DNA of 64,000 nucleotides from Pseudomonadota bacterium (GTDB lineage Bacteria; Bdellovibrionota; UBA1018; CAIMNF01): NCBI GenBank assembly GCA_027488515.1, contig JAIYBN010000004.1, positions 551,252 to 615,251 of the forward strand, read 5' to 3'. Shown piece by piece: positions 16,303 to 24,779 of this stretch (position 1 is its first letter; each line of letters starts with the position of its first letter). The notes under the pieces were generated by a model. It saw only the letters and a program-made list of their open reading frames with translations, ran no database searches and was not told where the DNA came from. The position numbers and the translations under genes were made by a program.

Positions 16303-17172
16303 ATGGAATTGAAGAATTTGGAGATCCTGAAGAGCCTGGTGGAAGACCCCCACATGAGTCGGACCTCCGACCGATTCCGGATGACCCAGTCCGCCCTTTC
16401 CAAGCGCCTGCAAAACCTGGAGGCGGAACTCGGTGTGAGACTTTTCGACCGGAGGGGGCCTCGCGGACTCGAGCCGACACCGGCCGCCCGGGAGCTGGCC
16501 CGGATGGCAGAACAGTTATTGTTGTCGTGGGATTCAGGCCTGAGAAAGATCCACCAGCACCAGGACGAGCCCGAACATTTCGGGATTGTCGGACCCCAGA
16601 TCTTCATGCGGGAGGTCCTGCTTCCGTGGTGGTCCGGAAGGAACGGAGTCCATCCGGGCTTGTGCCTGGATGTCCATGTCTCGGCACTTTCCCGGGTTTC
16701 CTTCGAGCTCGTACAGGCCGGTCTGGATGCCGGAATTCTTGAACATCAAGAGGACTTGAGTGATTTCATCTGCAAACCGGTGTTCACCGAGCAATGGGGA
16801 ATCGTCTCTCATCCGGGAGCGCCACTGGATCCCGAGCGTCGGGCCTCCTTGGGGGAATGGTCCTGGTGCACGCTCTCGAGTCAGACGAATCCGGTCGATG
16901 AGTGGCTGGTCCGTAGGCAAAAGATGGCCCCACCCGTGTATCGTCTGTACTGGAACGATCTGGCGGCCCTGGCAGGATTCGTTGCGGCCAATCCGAAAAC
17001 GGCCACTGTACTGCCCTTGCACACTTGCAAGAAAGCCGTGGAAGCCGGGGCACTACGCTTCACACCCCTCGGCAAGGGCTCGAACCGCACACTTTACCTG
17101 GCTTGGCGCAGGAGCCACCCGCACAAGAAGTTCATTCACGAGCTTTTGAAGCTCGGTGAATCTTACTCCTGA
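16303..17172 (+). CDS. LysR-family transcriptional regulator
   Basis: A 289 aa regulator. The N-terminal winged helix-turn-helix (residues 1-60) shows RMTQSALSKRLQNLEAELGVRLFDRRG, the classic LysR recognition helix. Residues 90-285 form the substrate-binding domain that senses a small co-inducer. It is divergent from the exported protein at 15765-16238 and convergent with motB, overlapping it by 10 nt. The target is unknown; self-regulation and control of the divergent gene are the usual pattern. Confidence 0.92.
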   Translation: MELKNLEILKSLVEDPHMSRTSDRFRMTQSALSKRLQNLEAELGVRLFDRRGPRGLEPTPAARELARMAEQLLLSWDSGLRKIHQHQDEPEHFGIVGPQIFMREVLLPWWSGRNGVHPGLCLDVHVSALSRVSFELVQAGLDAGILEHQEDLSDFICKPVFTEQWGIVSHPGAPLDPERRASLGEWSWCTLSSQTNPVDEWLVRRQKMAPPVYRLYWNDLAALAGFVAANPKTATVLPLHTCKKAVEAGALRFTPLGKGSNRTLYLAWRRSHPHKKFIHELLKLGESYS

Positions 17173-17945
17173 CAGATGTTCCGGAGCGAGACCGTGAATT
17201 CGACCCTGCGATTGCGCGAATCATCCGAGGCGATCCCCCGACTGTTCATGCTCCATGCACGTCTGGAGGCGATTCCCCGCGGACAAAAGCGGGCCTCGTC
17301 CATACGTTGATTTTTCACGAAGTAGTTCATCACTGAAATGGCCCGCTCGGTGGAGAACAGGTACGGATCTTCCCCGGAAATCGGCGGTTTCTTGTCCAGA
17401 TGACCCTCGATCAGGACATTCCCTTGCACTTTCTGGAAGGTCTTGGCCAGCTGTTCGAGTCGTTTGTGGGCTTCCTTTTTGAGCTCGGTACCCCCCGGCA
17501 CGAACAAGTCGTCTCCGGGAATCGAGAATTTCAACACTTCGACATCCGAATCGAGCTCCAGTCCGAACGTGACATCACCGAGCTTGGATTCGATTTCTTC
17601 TTTCAGGTCTCTCAGCGGTTGCTGGACCAGATCATCCGGTACCGCCCCCTCGGCCCCTTTGTTCATCGAATCCCCCTGACCGTAACGCTCCCCGAGCGGA
17701 ATGGCTTCAGTGGTTTTCTCATCCCTGCCCTTGTTGTAGGGAGTGTTGGGGTGATTGAAGTAGTGCGAGACGATCGACTTGGTCTCCTCGTCCGCGCTGG
17801 TGAGCCAAAGCACGAGGAAGAAGGCCATCATGGCAGTCACGAAATCGGCGTAAGCGACCTTCCAGGCTCCACCATGGCCACCGCCATGTCCTCCCTGGAC
17901 TTTTTTGATGACGATCGTAACGCCTTTTTCTTTGTCTTTAGCCAC
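17163..17945 (-). CDS. motB: Flagellar motor stator protein MotB
   Basis: A 260 aa stator subunit. After a cytoplasmic, glycine-rich start it has one membrane helix containing the proton-carrying aspartate (AYADFVTAMMAFFLVLWL). The C-terminal OmpA-like domain (about 140-255) binds peptidoglycan, with LIEGHLDKKPP and NRRVEF. The starter is GTG 17945, 14 nt after motA; the ribosome-binding site is weak, so translation is probably coupled. With MotA it forms the torque-generating ion channel. Confidence 0.93.
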   Translation of the reverse strand: MAKDKEKGVTIVIKKVQGGHGGGHGGAWKVAYADFVTAMMAFFLVLWLTSADEETKSIVSHYFNHPNTPYNKGRDEKTTEAIPLGERYGQGDSMNKGAEGAVPDDLVQQPLRDLKEEIESKLGDVTFGLELDSDVEVLKFSIPGDDLFVPGGTELKKEAHKRLEQLAKTFQKVQGNVLIEGHLDKKPPISGEDPYLFSTERAISVMNYFVKNQRMDEARFCPRGIASRRAWSMNSRGIASDDSRNRRVEFTVSLRNICQE

Positions 17946-17959
17946 GCTTCAGTCCCCGA

Positions 17960-18817
17960 TCACGCCGCGGCCTTTTGGCCCGAGGTCGCCTTGTCCACTT
18001 CGTCGAAGCTCGGACGGACCCCCGGAGGGACGGTCCGACGGGCGAACTCCACGCAAACCTTCGGCGCACATTCCTTGGCGAGAGCCAGGACGGCTGATTT
18101 GATCACATCGATGTATTTGCCGGCATCGTGGATGTCCGCTTCGATCTTGGTGGCGAGGGGTTGCATGAATCCGTAAGAGATCAGAATCCCGATGAAGGTT
18201 CCGACGAGAGCGGCCGCCACGTTCCGACCGATCGCCTCTTTACCTTCGGAGAGGGCTCCCATGGTGATCACGACCCCGAGAACCGCTGCCACGATCCCGA
18301 GACCGGGCATCGCATCCCCGAGCTTGGTGATGATGGTGGGAGCATGGAGTTCCTCTTCGTGAGCCGCCTTGATGTCCTTGTCCATCAGATCTTCAAGATC
18401 GTAGGGGCTCATCGGGGAGGACACCTGCACTTTGAGGGTGTCGCACAAGAAGTGCAGTGCATGGTGATTCGCCAGCACTCCGGGATAGCGTTTGAAGATT
18501 TCAGATGAACCCGGGTTTTCAACGTGGGGTTCGAGAGAGAGGGGGTTCGTCTTCACCACCTTGCAGAGTTCGTACAAACACATGAGCAATTCGAGATACT
18601 GCTCCTTGGTGTTGGGTTTGGATTTCAAGGCATGAAGAATCGCGTGAATGATGCCTTTGATCTGGGCCGGTGAGTTCCCGATGACGAGAGCTCCCGCCGC
18701 CGCGCCGAAAATGATGAGGAATTCGGTGGGTTGGTTCAACACCATGATGTTCCCATGGTGGAGCACATAGCCCCCGAGCACGCATCCGATCACGATGATA
18801 CCGCCGACGATTACCAT
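17960..18817 (-). CDS. motA: Flagellar motor stator protein MotA
   Basis: A 285 aa protein with four membrane segments: two near the N terminus (IVGGIIVIGCVLGGYVL and EFLIIFGAAAGALVIG) and two after residue 155, around the MPGLGIVAAVLGVVITMG signature, with a large cytoplasmic loop between them. ATG 18817 has AGAGGAGAAA upstream. The gene is preceded by a sigma-28 type promoter and followed by motB. A MotAB pair of this type normally uses protons. Confidence 0.94.
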   Translation of the reverse strand: MVIVGGIIVIGCVLGGYVLHHGNIMVLNQPTEFLIIFGAAAGALVIGNSPAQIKGIIHAILHALKSKPNTKEQYLELLMCLYELCKVVKTNPLSLEPHVENPGSSEIFKRYPGVLANHHALHFLCDTLKVQVSSPMSPYDLEDLMDKDIKAAHEEELHAPTIITKLGDAMPGLGIVAAVLGVVITMGALSEGKEAIGRNVAAALVGTFIGILISYGFMQPLATKIEADIHDAGKYIDVIKSAVLALAKECAPKVCVEFARRTVPPGVRPSFDEVDKATSGQKAAA

Positions 18818-18834
18818 AGTTTCTCCTCTTCCGT

Positions 18835-18862
18835 TTATCGGTCCCCGCGTGCAAAAACTTGA
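18835..18862 (-). promoter_or_regulatory. Sigma-28 (FliA) promoter of motAB
   Basis: On the minus strand TCAAGTTT (-35) is followed by 12 nt and ACCGATAA (-10). These match the FliA consensus TAAAGTTT / GCCGATAA at 7 of 8 positions each. Transcription would begin about 12 nt before the motA ribosome-binding site. The same architecture precedes cheA. Confidence 0.8.
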
Positions 18863-18966
18863 CAGCCGGGACGGCCCTCCGGGGAGACTACCCCCTCAAC
18901 GTGCTGCAATCATGGTGGAATTGTCCGGTTTTCTTCTTGAGATTGCTTTGCTATGGTGCAGAGCGC

Positions 18967-19824
18967 ATGTTGCCTTTCCCATTACTCCTGTTCTGGATCG
19001 CCCGGGCCGATGCGGCTCCGGAGTTGGGTTGTATCCGGATTCCCGATTCAGAATGCTCTGCCGAGCTCTGCTTGCTCGAGCCGACCGGAGGTTATTCGCG
19101 CCCGACAGCTTGGATTTCGGTTCCGCGGACCCCCGTCAAAAGATTCCGGATCCACCTCCACGGCTGGACCCAGAACGCCACAGGACAGGCACTGAATCCT
19201 TCATTCGACTTCGCCTGGCCGTCCGGACACACTCCCGATGCCCGAGACGTGCTCAAAATGGCCCTGGCCTATGGCATGCACCGTGACGTTTGCGAGGCGG
19301 ATGCCGAAACCGTGTTGATGCCCTTGAGTCGGGGGCATGTGGATGATTACCGGTTCCACTTCAAGACGCCTGCCGACCTCACCCGGTGGAAGAGTGCAGT
19401 GACCGGAGTGCTCTTGGAGACCGGGGCGGTGCTGGAAACCTCTACCCCGCCCTGGACCCTGAGCGCCCACAGTGGCGGAGGGGCGGTCGCAGCCCGATCG
19501 ATCGGTCCCGAGGGACTTTCACCGGATCGGGTGATCCTCCTCGATGCCACCTACGATTCCAACACTGCCGCATTCTTCCAACGATGGCTGAGCGGAAACC
19601 CGGATCCGCTGAAGCCCAGAACGCTGGAGGTGGTCTCCGTGACCGCACCCACCGCCAAACATTCCCGGACCATTTCCCTCACAGGTCCCGCAGAAACCGA
19701 CGGCTTCACACGGACTGTGAAAACACCCACTGCGACTCTCGTCAGGGAGATCCGCAATGATCTGAAGTTCGACCATTATTCGATCGTCCCCGCTCGCTGG
19801 GACATCGACAAAAGGAGACCCTGA
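18967..19824 (+). CDS. Exported alpha/beta-hydrolase-like protein
   Basis: A 285 aa protein with a signal peptide (LPFPLLLFWIARADAA). The mature part has features of a serine hydrolase: HLHGWTQNA (oxyanion-hole region), a nucleophile elbow-like LSAHSGGGAVA, an aspartate in VILLDATYD and a late histidine in KFDHYSIVPARW. The nucleophile motif is H-S-G-G rather than the canonical GxSxG, so the assignment is tentative. The ORF-track start lies 36 codons too early. The stop overlaps the SGNH hydrolase start. Confidence 0.6.
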   Translation: MLPFPLLLFWIARADAAPELGCIRIPDSECSAELCLLEPTGGYSRPTAWISVPRTPVKRFRIHLHGWTQNATGQALNPSFDFAWPSGHTPDARDVLKMALAYGMHRDVCEADAETVLMPLSRGHVDDYRFHFKTPADLTRWKSAVTGVLLETGAVLETSTPPWTLSAHSGGGAVAARSIGPEGLSPDRVILLDATYDSNTAAFFQRWLSGNPDPLKPRTLEVVSVTAPTAKHSRTISLTGPAETDGFTRTVKTPTATLVREIRNDLKFDHYSIVPARWDIDKRRP

Positions 19825-20471
19825 TGAAATTTCTTTCCATCCCCATCTCGATGCTCGCCCTGTCGGCAACACCCGCAATGGCCTCTTCCACCCTGTTGAT
19901 CGGAGATTCACACTCGGTCGGAGCCTTCGGTAAAACCCTCGATTCACTCATCCGTGCAGACAAAACGCGGGATGTCCGGACGGTTGCGAGCTGTGGCTCG
20001 ATCATCCGTTGGTTCTACACAGGGACACCGACTCCCTGCGGATTCCTGCAGATCGATTCAGACGGAAAAGTCACCGAATCTTTGAAAGCCCCCACCCCCC
20101 TGCTCTCCGGACTCCTCGCCGAGCGGAAGCCGGACCTGATCATCGTCGAGCTCGGAGCCAACTACATGGTGGGATACCCGGACGCGACCCTCATCCGGGA
20201 TGTGGATCAGCTCCTGAAGGACATCGATTCGACCGGTGCCAAATGTCTCTGGGTGAGTCCGCCTGACTCGAGAAAGTACCGCGAAGAGAGGAAACTCCTC
20301 GTGGCGCGACTGGAGAAACTGGTGAGTGACCGATGCCAATGGTTCGACAGTCTCCAGTTCACCCGATACCCGGACACAGGGGGTGACGGAGTCCACTACA
20401 GCACCTCGAGCATGATCCCGATCGCAAAGGAATGGGCCACTCAGGTTTACAAAGTCGTCGAATCCCTTTGA
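19824..20471 (+). CDS. Exported SGNH-family hydrolase
   Basis: A 215 aa protein with a signal peptide ending near AMASS. The SGNH blocks are clear: block I GDSHSVG with the nucleophile serine, the glycine in ASCGS, the block III asparagine in ELGANYMVG and the block V GDGVHYS histidine. Such enzymes are periplasmic esterases or lipases, often acting on polysaccharide acyl groups. ATG 19824 follows AAAGGAG and overlaps the upstream stop (TGATG), so the two hydrolases are made together. Confidence 0.85.
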   Translation: MKFLSIPISMLALSATPAMASSTLLIGDSHSVGAFGKTLDSLIRADKTRDVRTVASCGSIIRWFYTGTPTPCGFLQIDSDGKVTESLKAPTPLLSGLLAERKPDLIIVELGANYMVGYPDATLIRDVDQLLKDIDSTGAKCLWVSPPDSRKYREERKLLVARLEKLVSDRCQWFDSLQFTRYPDTGGDGVHYSTSSMIPIAKEWATQVYKVVESL

Positions 20472-20488
20472 GACGCGCCCCTCGGCGG

Positions 20489-22225
20489 TCACTCTCCCAG
20501 CAAAACCTTGCGGATTCTTCTTCCGTTATCGGAACCGTCCAATTCCGTGCGAAGAAAGCCGGGATCGAGAAACCGCGAAATCTCACGGTACTTCAAACTC
20601 AAAGCTCCGATTTCCGATTCTTCGAGCGCATTGTCTGCGAGCGCCAGGTTCAACTGATCGAGAAATGCCGCCGCATCATCGAACACTTCGCACCGGTTCA
20701 TCATGTCGAGCAGACGCTCGTAGGCCCGTTTCTTGAGCGCGGATTCTGGATCAGTGCCGAACTGAGCCTTCGCCACGTAGGTTTCGAATTTTTTCGGCGG
20801 GAGTGCCCCTGAAATGATTTTACGATCGGGGATCTCGCCCTTCTTGAATCGTTCACATTCGGCAGCCACATCGAACCTCGCCAGGATGCTGTTCCGTTCC
20901 TCGCGGGAGTATCCTTGATGGCAAACCTGACTCAGCGGTCGCGACGCCGGCGACCAGACCTTCCGGTTCCCTGACTCGAGATATTCGAGCTCTCGAACAG
21001 CACCGGGCAAATCATCGGATTTTCCGAAAGGCCCTTCCACCCCGTAAGAGATCAGGATTTTGTGTCTGACTTGGGGATCCCGCTCCACTCGAACCCACCC
21101 ACGCGACAGGGCCTGGGCTCTGACCTCGTTCAAAGCATCCGCCTGTTCACTCAGTCTTTGGGTCCCTTGAACGCAAGGAAGCCCCACCGAGGTCCGGAGC
21201 GGACACAGGCCCTGCACGGTCTCCCTCCCTCCCCTCAACGCGAGCGCGGTCAACTGGGATTCCGTATTCCGGAGATTCTTCAAAAACGAAACACCCTCAG
21301 GACCGGAACCGGTGAAGTCAGCCGCAGTCCGGACCGCGGTCGGCTCCGATGACGGGTCTTGAAAGGCGATATCGACCACCCACTCCACAGGCTGATTCCA
21401 GATCTCACGGCCGGGATCGATGTCGATGATCATGTTTTCATCGCGGGCTTTCGCCTCGGAGGCCATCTTGAGCACCAGATCCGGAGTGAAATCCGTACCC
21501 CCTCCGAGCTCTCCGAGTTTGGCCAGGGTGAGATTCGCGTCTTCGACATCGGCTGGATACTGGAAGGAATGGGAGTACAGCTGCCCCAGGAATTTTCTTT
21601 GGCTGAAGGGTGGCGATGGATACAACACCGTCAACAGCTCCTTCAACTCACCCCTCGTGAACGGGATCATTTCATTGCAAAGGATCCCTTTGGACATCTG
21701 ATTCAAGGAGGCTTGGATCTGTGGATCGAGACTCCATGCGGACCAGACGCGGCATCTCCCCGACATCGCGCTCGCATCCGGATCCGGGACGAGATCCTTC
21801 AGCATTCCATTCGGGTCGGCCATCCAAGCGACAAGTTCGGGATCCTCCGGATACCGGTACTGCAAGGCGGTCGTGTACTTCTGGATGAGGCTGAAGCCCT
21901 CACCGACCGGAGCCCGGTCTCGCGACACCACAGGATTGAAATAGGTGGAGTTCTTGATTCCGGGAGCCTCGTTGACATGGACGAATGCTCCGGGACTGCC
22001 GTCCGGATTCGACTCCCGGATCTTGACGGGTTTGACTCCGACCGGTTGGGTTTGGAGCTTTTGGTAATCACCCGAGACGGCTTTGACTCCGAAATCGACC
22101 TTCGAACAGGAAATGACCCGGACCCCGGACTTTTCGAGTTCAGCGGTTTGCTCGGAACAAACGTCTGCCCCGGCCCCCTGGATCATGAACCCGAACCCGA
22201 TGACACTCCACCAACCGAACCTCAT
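20489..22225 (-). CDS. Exported protein resembling transglutaminase-elicitor (GP42-like) family
   Basis: A 578 aa protein with a signal peptide (MRFGWWSVIGFGFMIQGAGA) and about ten cysteines in the mature part. The centre (about 120-290) has GRCRVWSAWS, a segment ending ELKELLTVLYP, and further on IDIDPGREIWNQPVEW. From memory this order resembles the oomycete GP42 transglutaminase-elicitor family and its bacterial relatives, where a cysteine next to the tryptophan is catalytic. I cannot locate the partner histidine with confidence. The C-terminal ~280 residues are unrecognised. ATGA overlap with the upstream 171-aa gene. Confidence 0.45.
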   Translation of the reverse strand: MRFGWWSVIGFGFMIQGAGADVCSEQTAELEKSGVRVISCSKVDFGVKAVSGDYQKLQTQPVGVKPVKIRESNPDGSPGAFVHVNEAPGIKNSTYFNPVVSRDRAPVGEGFSLIQKYTTALQYRYPEDPELVAWMADPNGMLKDLVPDPDASAMSGRCRVWSAWSLDPQIQASLNQMSKGILCNEMIPFTRGELKELLTVLYPSPPFSQRKFLGQLYSHSFQYPADVEDANLTLAKLGELGGGTDFTPDLVLKMASEAKARDENMIIDIDPGREIWNQPVEWVVDIAFQDPSSEPTAVRTAADFTGSGPEGVSFLKNLRNTESQLTALALRGGRETVQGLCPLRTSVGLPCVQGTQRLSEQADALNEVRAQALSRGWVRVERDPQVRHKILISYGVEGPFGKSDDLPGAVRELEYLESGNRKVWSPASRPLSQVCHQGYSREERNSILARFDVAAECERFKKGEIPDRKIISGALPPKKFETYVAKAQFGTDPESALKKRAYERLLDMMNRCEVFDDAAAFLDQLNLALADNALEESEIGALSLKYREISRFLDPGFLRTELDGSDNGRRIRKVLLGE

Positions 22226-22737
22226 GGTGTCACCCCCGCTTCAGAGAGAACCGAATCCCTCACCTGACAGAGTTCGCGGAGTTCGGCCGATGACTGAAGT
22301 GCGACCGGGCATCGTCCGTTTTCGACTCGACCGATTGCCGCGGTGGCGTACTGGAACCGGAGTTTCTTCTTCTTTTCGATTTTCTCACGCTCTTTCAGCG
22401 CAGGGAGCAAACTCCGGTCATTGAACAGGACTGAAAAAAGCATCGCCTCGTAGGGGCTCCGGTCGGAACGTGCGGAGCGCAGGACTTTGCCGACCTGCCC
22501 GAGCAAACCCTTCCGATCTTGATGGACTGTCTCCAAAACACGATGGTAATCCGTGCGCATCTGGCGGCAGGACTCCGGGAGTCCGGCCACCTCTGACGGA
22601 CCCGCAGCCCGACTCCGGATCCACTCGAAGCAACCCGGGGTACCGGACCCGAGGTGCCTGAGCCCGGAAGGACGAACCCCGGCCCAAGCCGGCTGTCCGA
22701 ACCCTAAAATGATCGCGATGACACTCCACAGCCCCAC
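22222..22737 (-). CDS. Hypothetical exported protein upstream of the elicitor-like gene
   Basis: The ORF track begins far upstream inside hgmA; a realistic start is GTG 22737. It gives a signal peptide (GLWSVIAIILGFGQPAWA) and lies exactly 6 nt after a TATTCT -10 box. The 171 aa product has four mature cysteines (GCFEWIR, SCRQM, RCPVAL, LCQVRD) and several helices; no family recognised. It overlaps the 578-aa gene by ATGA, so the two exported proteins may form a pair. Confidence 0.6.
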   Translation of the reverse strand: MGLWSVIAIILGFGQPAWAGVRPSGLRHLGSGTPGCFEWIRSRAAGPSEVAGLPESCRQMRTDYHRVLETVHQDRKGLLGQVGKVLRSARSDRSPYEAMLFSVLFNDRSLLPALKEREKIEKKKKLRFQYATAAIGRVENGRCPVALQSSAELRELCQVRDSVLSEAGVTP

Positions 22738-22743
22738 CCCTTC

Positions 22744-22749
22744 AGAATA
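22744..22749 (-). promoter_or_regulatory. Leaderless-type -10 box of the 22222-22737 operon
   Basis: On the minus strand TATTCT within GCTATTCTG ends exactly 6 nt before GTG 22737. No -35 was recognised at 16-18 nt. It lies back to back with the hgmA promoter. Confidence 0.45.
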
Positions 22750-22782
22750 GCTGAAACCGGGGAGGAATGAGCGCAAAAATGA

Positions 22783-22811
22783 TTGCGACAACTCTTTGAC
22801 TCCGCTAGAGT
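22783..22811 (+). promoter_or_regulatory. Promoter of hgmA (leaderless geometry)
   Basis: TTGCGA and TAGAGT are separated by 17 nt, a normal sigma-70 arrangement. The -10 ends 7 nt before ATG 22819, so transcription should begin at the start codon. No Shine-Dalgarno sequence is present. Confidence 0.6.
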
Positions 22812-22818
22812 TTTTCCC

Positions 22819-24117
22819 ATGAAACTCCAATCCGGACTCGGAAATCATCTGGAATCGGAAGCCCTTCCCGGGGTGCTTCCTGTCGGTCAGAATTCGCCCC
22901 AGCAGGTCGCCCGGGGGCTCTACGCTGAACAGCTGAACGGCACCGCCTTCACAGCCCCCCGTCACCGGAATCTGAAAACCTGGCTCTACAAGATCCGCCC
23001 ATCGGTGGTTCAAGGAGCATTCGTTGAAACCGGACACGCGACCTGGATCACCGATCCGGGCCAGGGGAACTTCATCCGGACACCGGAGGCCCTTCGCTTC
23101 CAGCCGTTTCCGCATGCTTCATCATCCAAAGACTTCCTCGAGTCCTTGTTCACCTATGCCATGAACGGGAGTCCTTTCAACCATACGGGCTGTGCACTCC
23201 ATCTTTACGCCTTCAATCGCAGCATGGACCGGAAACACCTCTACAATGCGGATGCGGAGATGATGATCGTCCCTGAGAGCGGAACGCTCGTGGTTCGTAC
23301 CGAGCTCGGCGTGCTCGAAGTGGGGCCTCGATGGATCGCCGTCATGCCTCGGGGTATGAAGTTCAGAGTCGATCTTGCACCGGGTTCCTCCACGGCACGT
23401 GGATACGTGTGCGAGAATTTCGGTGCGCCTTTCCAGTTGCCTGAACTCGGTCCCATCGGAGCGAACGGCTTGGCCAATCCGTCGGACTTCGAAGTTCCTC
23501 AGGCTTCCTTCGAACAGGTGTCAGGGGAGCACGAGTTGTTCGCGCGGTACCAGGGATCGCTCTGGCGGACCGTGCTCGAAGCATCCCCCCTCGATACGGT
23601 CGCCTGGCGCGGAAACTACGTTCCCTACCGCTACGATTTGGGTCGCTTCAACACGATCAATACGGTCTCCTTCGATCATCCTGATCCCTCGATCTTCACG
23701 GTCATGACCTCTCCCAGCGCGGTTCCGGGCACGGCGAACATCGACTTTGTGATCTTCCCGCCCCGCTGGATGGTGGCCGAACACACCTTCCGTCCTCCCT
23801 ACTACCACCGGAATGTCATGAACGAATTCATGGGCCTCATCACCGGAAAGTACGACGCCAAAGAAGAAGGATTCCTGCCGGGAGGGGCCAGCCTTCACAA
23901 TGCCTTCACCGGACACGGCCCGGACGCGGACGCTTTCCGCAAAGCCACGGATGCGAGTGCGAAACTCGAGCCGGTTCGCTATGAGAACACTTTGGCCTTC
24001 ATGTGGGAAAGCCAGTACCCCTTCTGGCCGTCTGAACAGGCCATGAAGCGCACTGACCTCCTCGACCGGGATTACCGGAAATGCTGGGAAGGATTGAAGC
24101 CGGGACTCGAAAAATGA
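22819..24117 (+). CDS. hgmA: Homogentisate 1,2-dioxygenase
   Basis: Opens the aromatic ring of homogentisate to maleylacetoacetate in tyrosine/phenylalanine catabolism. The 432 aa product begins KLQSGLGNHLESEALPG followed by VGQNSPQ and LYAEQLNGTAFTAPR, all diagnostic. The iron-site region near the C terminus includes HRNVMNEFMGLITG and PGGASLHNAFTGHGPD. The ORF track starts 12 codons too early; ATG 22819 matches the family and the promoter. The following pathway genes (fahA, maiA) are at 60-62 kb. It overlaps nth by ATGA. Confidence 0.96.
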   Translation: MKLQSGLGNHLESEALPGVLPVGQNSPQQVARGLYAEQLNGTAFTAPRHRNLKTWLYKIRPSVVQGAFVETGHATWITDPGQGNFIRTPEALRFQPFPHASSSKDFLESLFTYAMNGSPFNHTGCALHLYAFNRSMDRKHLYNADAEMMIVPESGTLVVRTELGVLEVGPRWIAVMPRGMKFRVDLAPGSSTARGYVCENFGAPFQLPELGPIGANGLANPSDFEVPQASFEQVSGEHELFARYQGSLWRTVLEASPLDTVAWRGNYVPYRYDLGRFNTINTVSFDHPDPSIFTVMTSPSAVPGTANIDFVIFPPRWMVAEHTFRPPYYHRNVMNEFMGLITGKYDAKEEGFLPGGASLHNAFTGHGPDADAFRKATDASAKLEPVRYENTLAFMWESQYPFWPSEQAMKRTDLLDRDYRKCWEGLKPGLEK

Positions 24118-24779
24118 GTCTGTCCCTGAAGGAACGGAAACGCAGGGCCGGTGTCATCGGGGCGGAACTCACACGTCTGTACCCGGATCCGAAACCGCCC
24201 CTGGATCATCGTGATGCCTTCACCTTGCTGGTGGCGGTCGCCTTGTCCGCACAAACGACGGATGCACGGGTGAACTTGGTCACGCCAGCACTGTTCGCCC
24301 GGGCACCGGACCCGGCCTCCATGGCCGCACTGAGCGCACAACAAATCCTGTCTTTCATCAAGACTTGCGGATTGGCTCCAACCAAGGCCAAGAACCTGAA
24401 AAAACTCTCCCAAATGCTTCTCGATCTCCACGGGGGTGAAGTGCCCAGAACTTTCGAAGAGCTCGAGGCCCTCCCGGGAGTCGGACACAAAACCGCTTCG
24501 GTCGTCATGAGCCAGATGTTTCACATCCCTGCATTTCCGGTCGACACGCATGTCCACCGACTGGCCAAGCGATGGAAGCTCTCATCGGGCAAGAATGTGG
24601 AGCAAACAGAAGCCGATTTGAAAAAGATTTTTCCGGAGGACACTTGGAACCGGGTCTCGCTCCAGATCATTTTTTACGGGCGGGAATACTGCGGTGCCCG
24701 CACTTGTGACGGCAAGACCTGCCCGCTCTGCCGGGAATTGAATCTCAAATCCCCGGACAAGCCGGAATCCCGAGGCTGA
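24114..24779 (+). CDS. nth: Endonuclease III (DNA glycosylase/AP lyase)
   Basis: Repairs oxidised pyrimidines. The 221 aa protein has the helix-hairpin-helix LPGVGHKTASVV, including the catalytic lysine, and the catalytic aspartate in FPVDTHVHRLAKRW. The C-terminal iron-sulfur region is unusual: YCGARTCDGKTCPLC gives C-x4-C-x4-C-x2-C instead of C-x6-C-x2-C-x5-C, and the usual last cysteine is missing. ATG 24114 overlaps the hgmA stop. It overlaps the convergent protease gene by 35 nt. Confidence 0.92.
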   Translation: MSLSLKERKRRAGVIGAELTRLYPDPKPPLDHRDAFTLLVAVALSAQTTDARVNLVTPALFARAPDPASMAALSAQQILSFIKTCGLAPTKAKNLKKLSQMLLDLHGGEVPRTFEELEALPGVGHKTASVVMSQMFHIPAFPVDTHVHRLAKRWKLSSGKNVEQTEADLKKIFPEDTWNRVSLQIIFYGREYCGARTCDGKTCPLCRELNLKSPDKPESRG

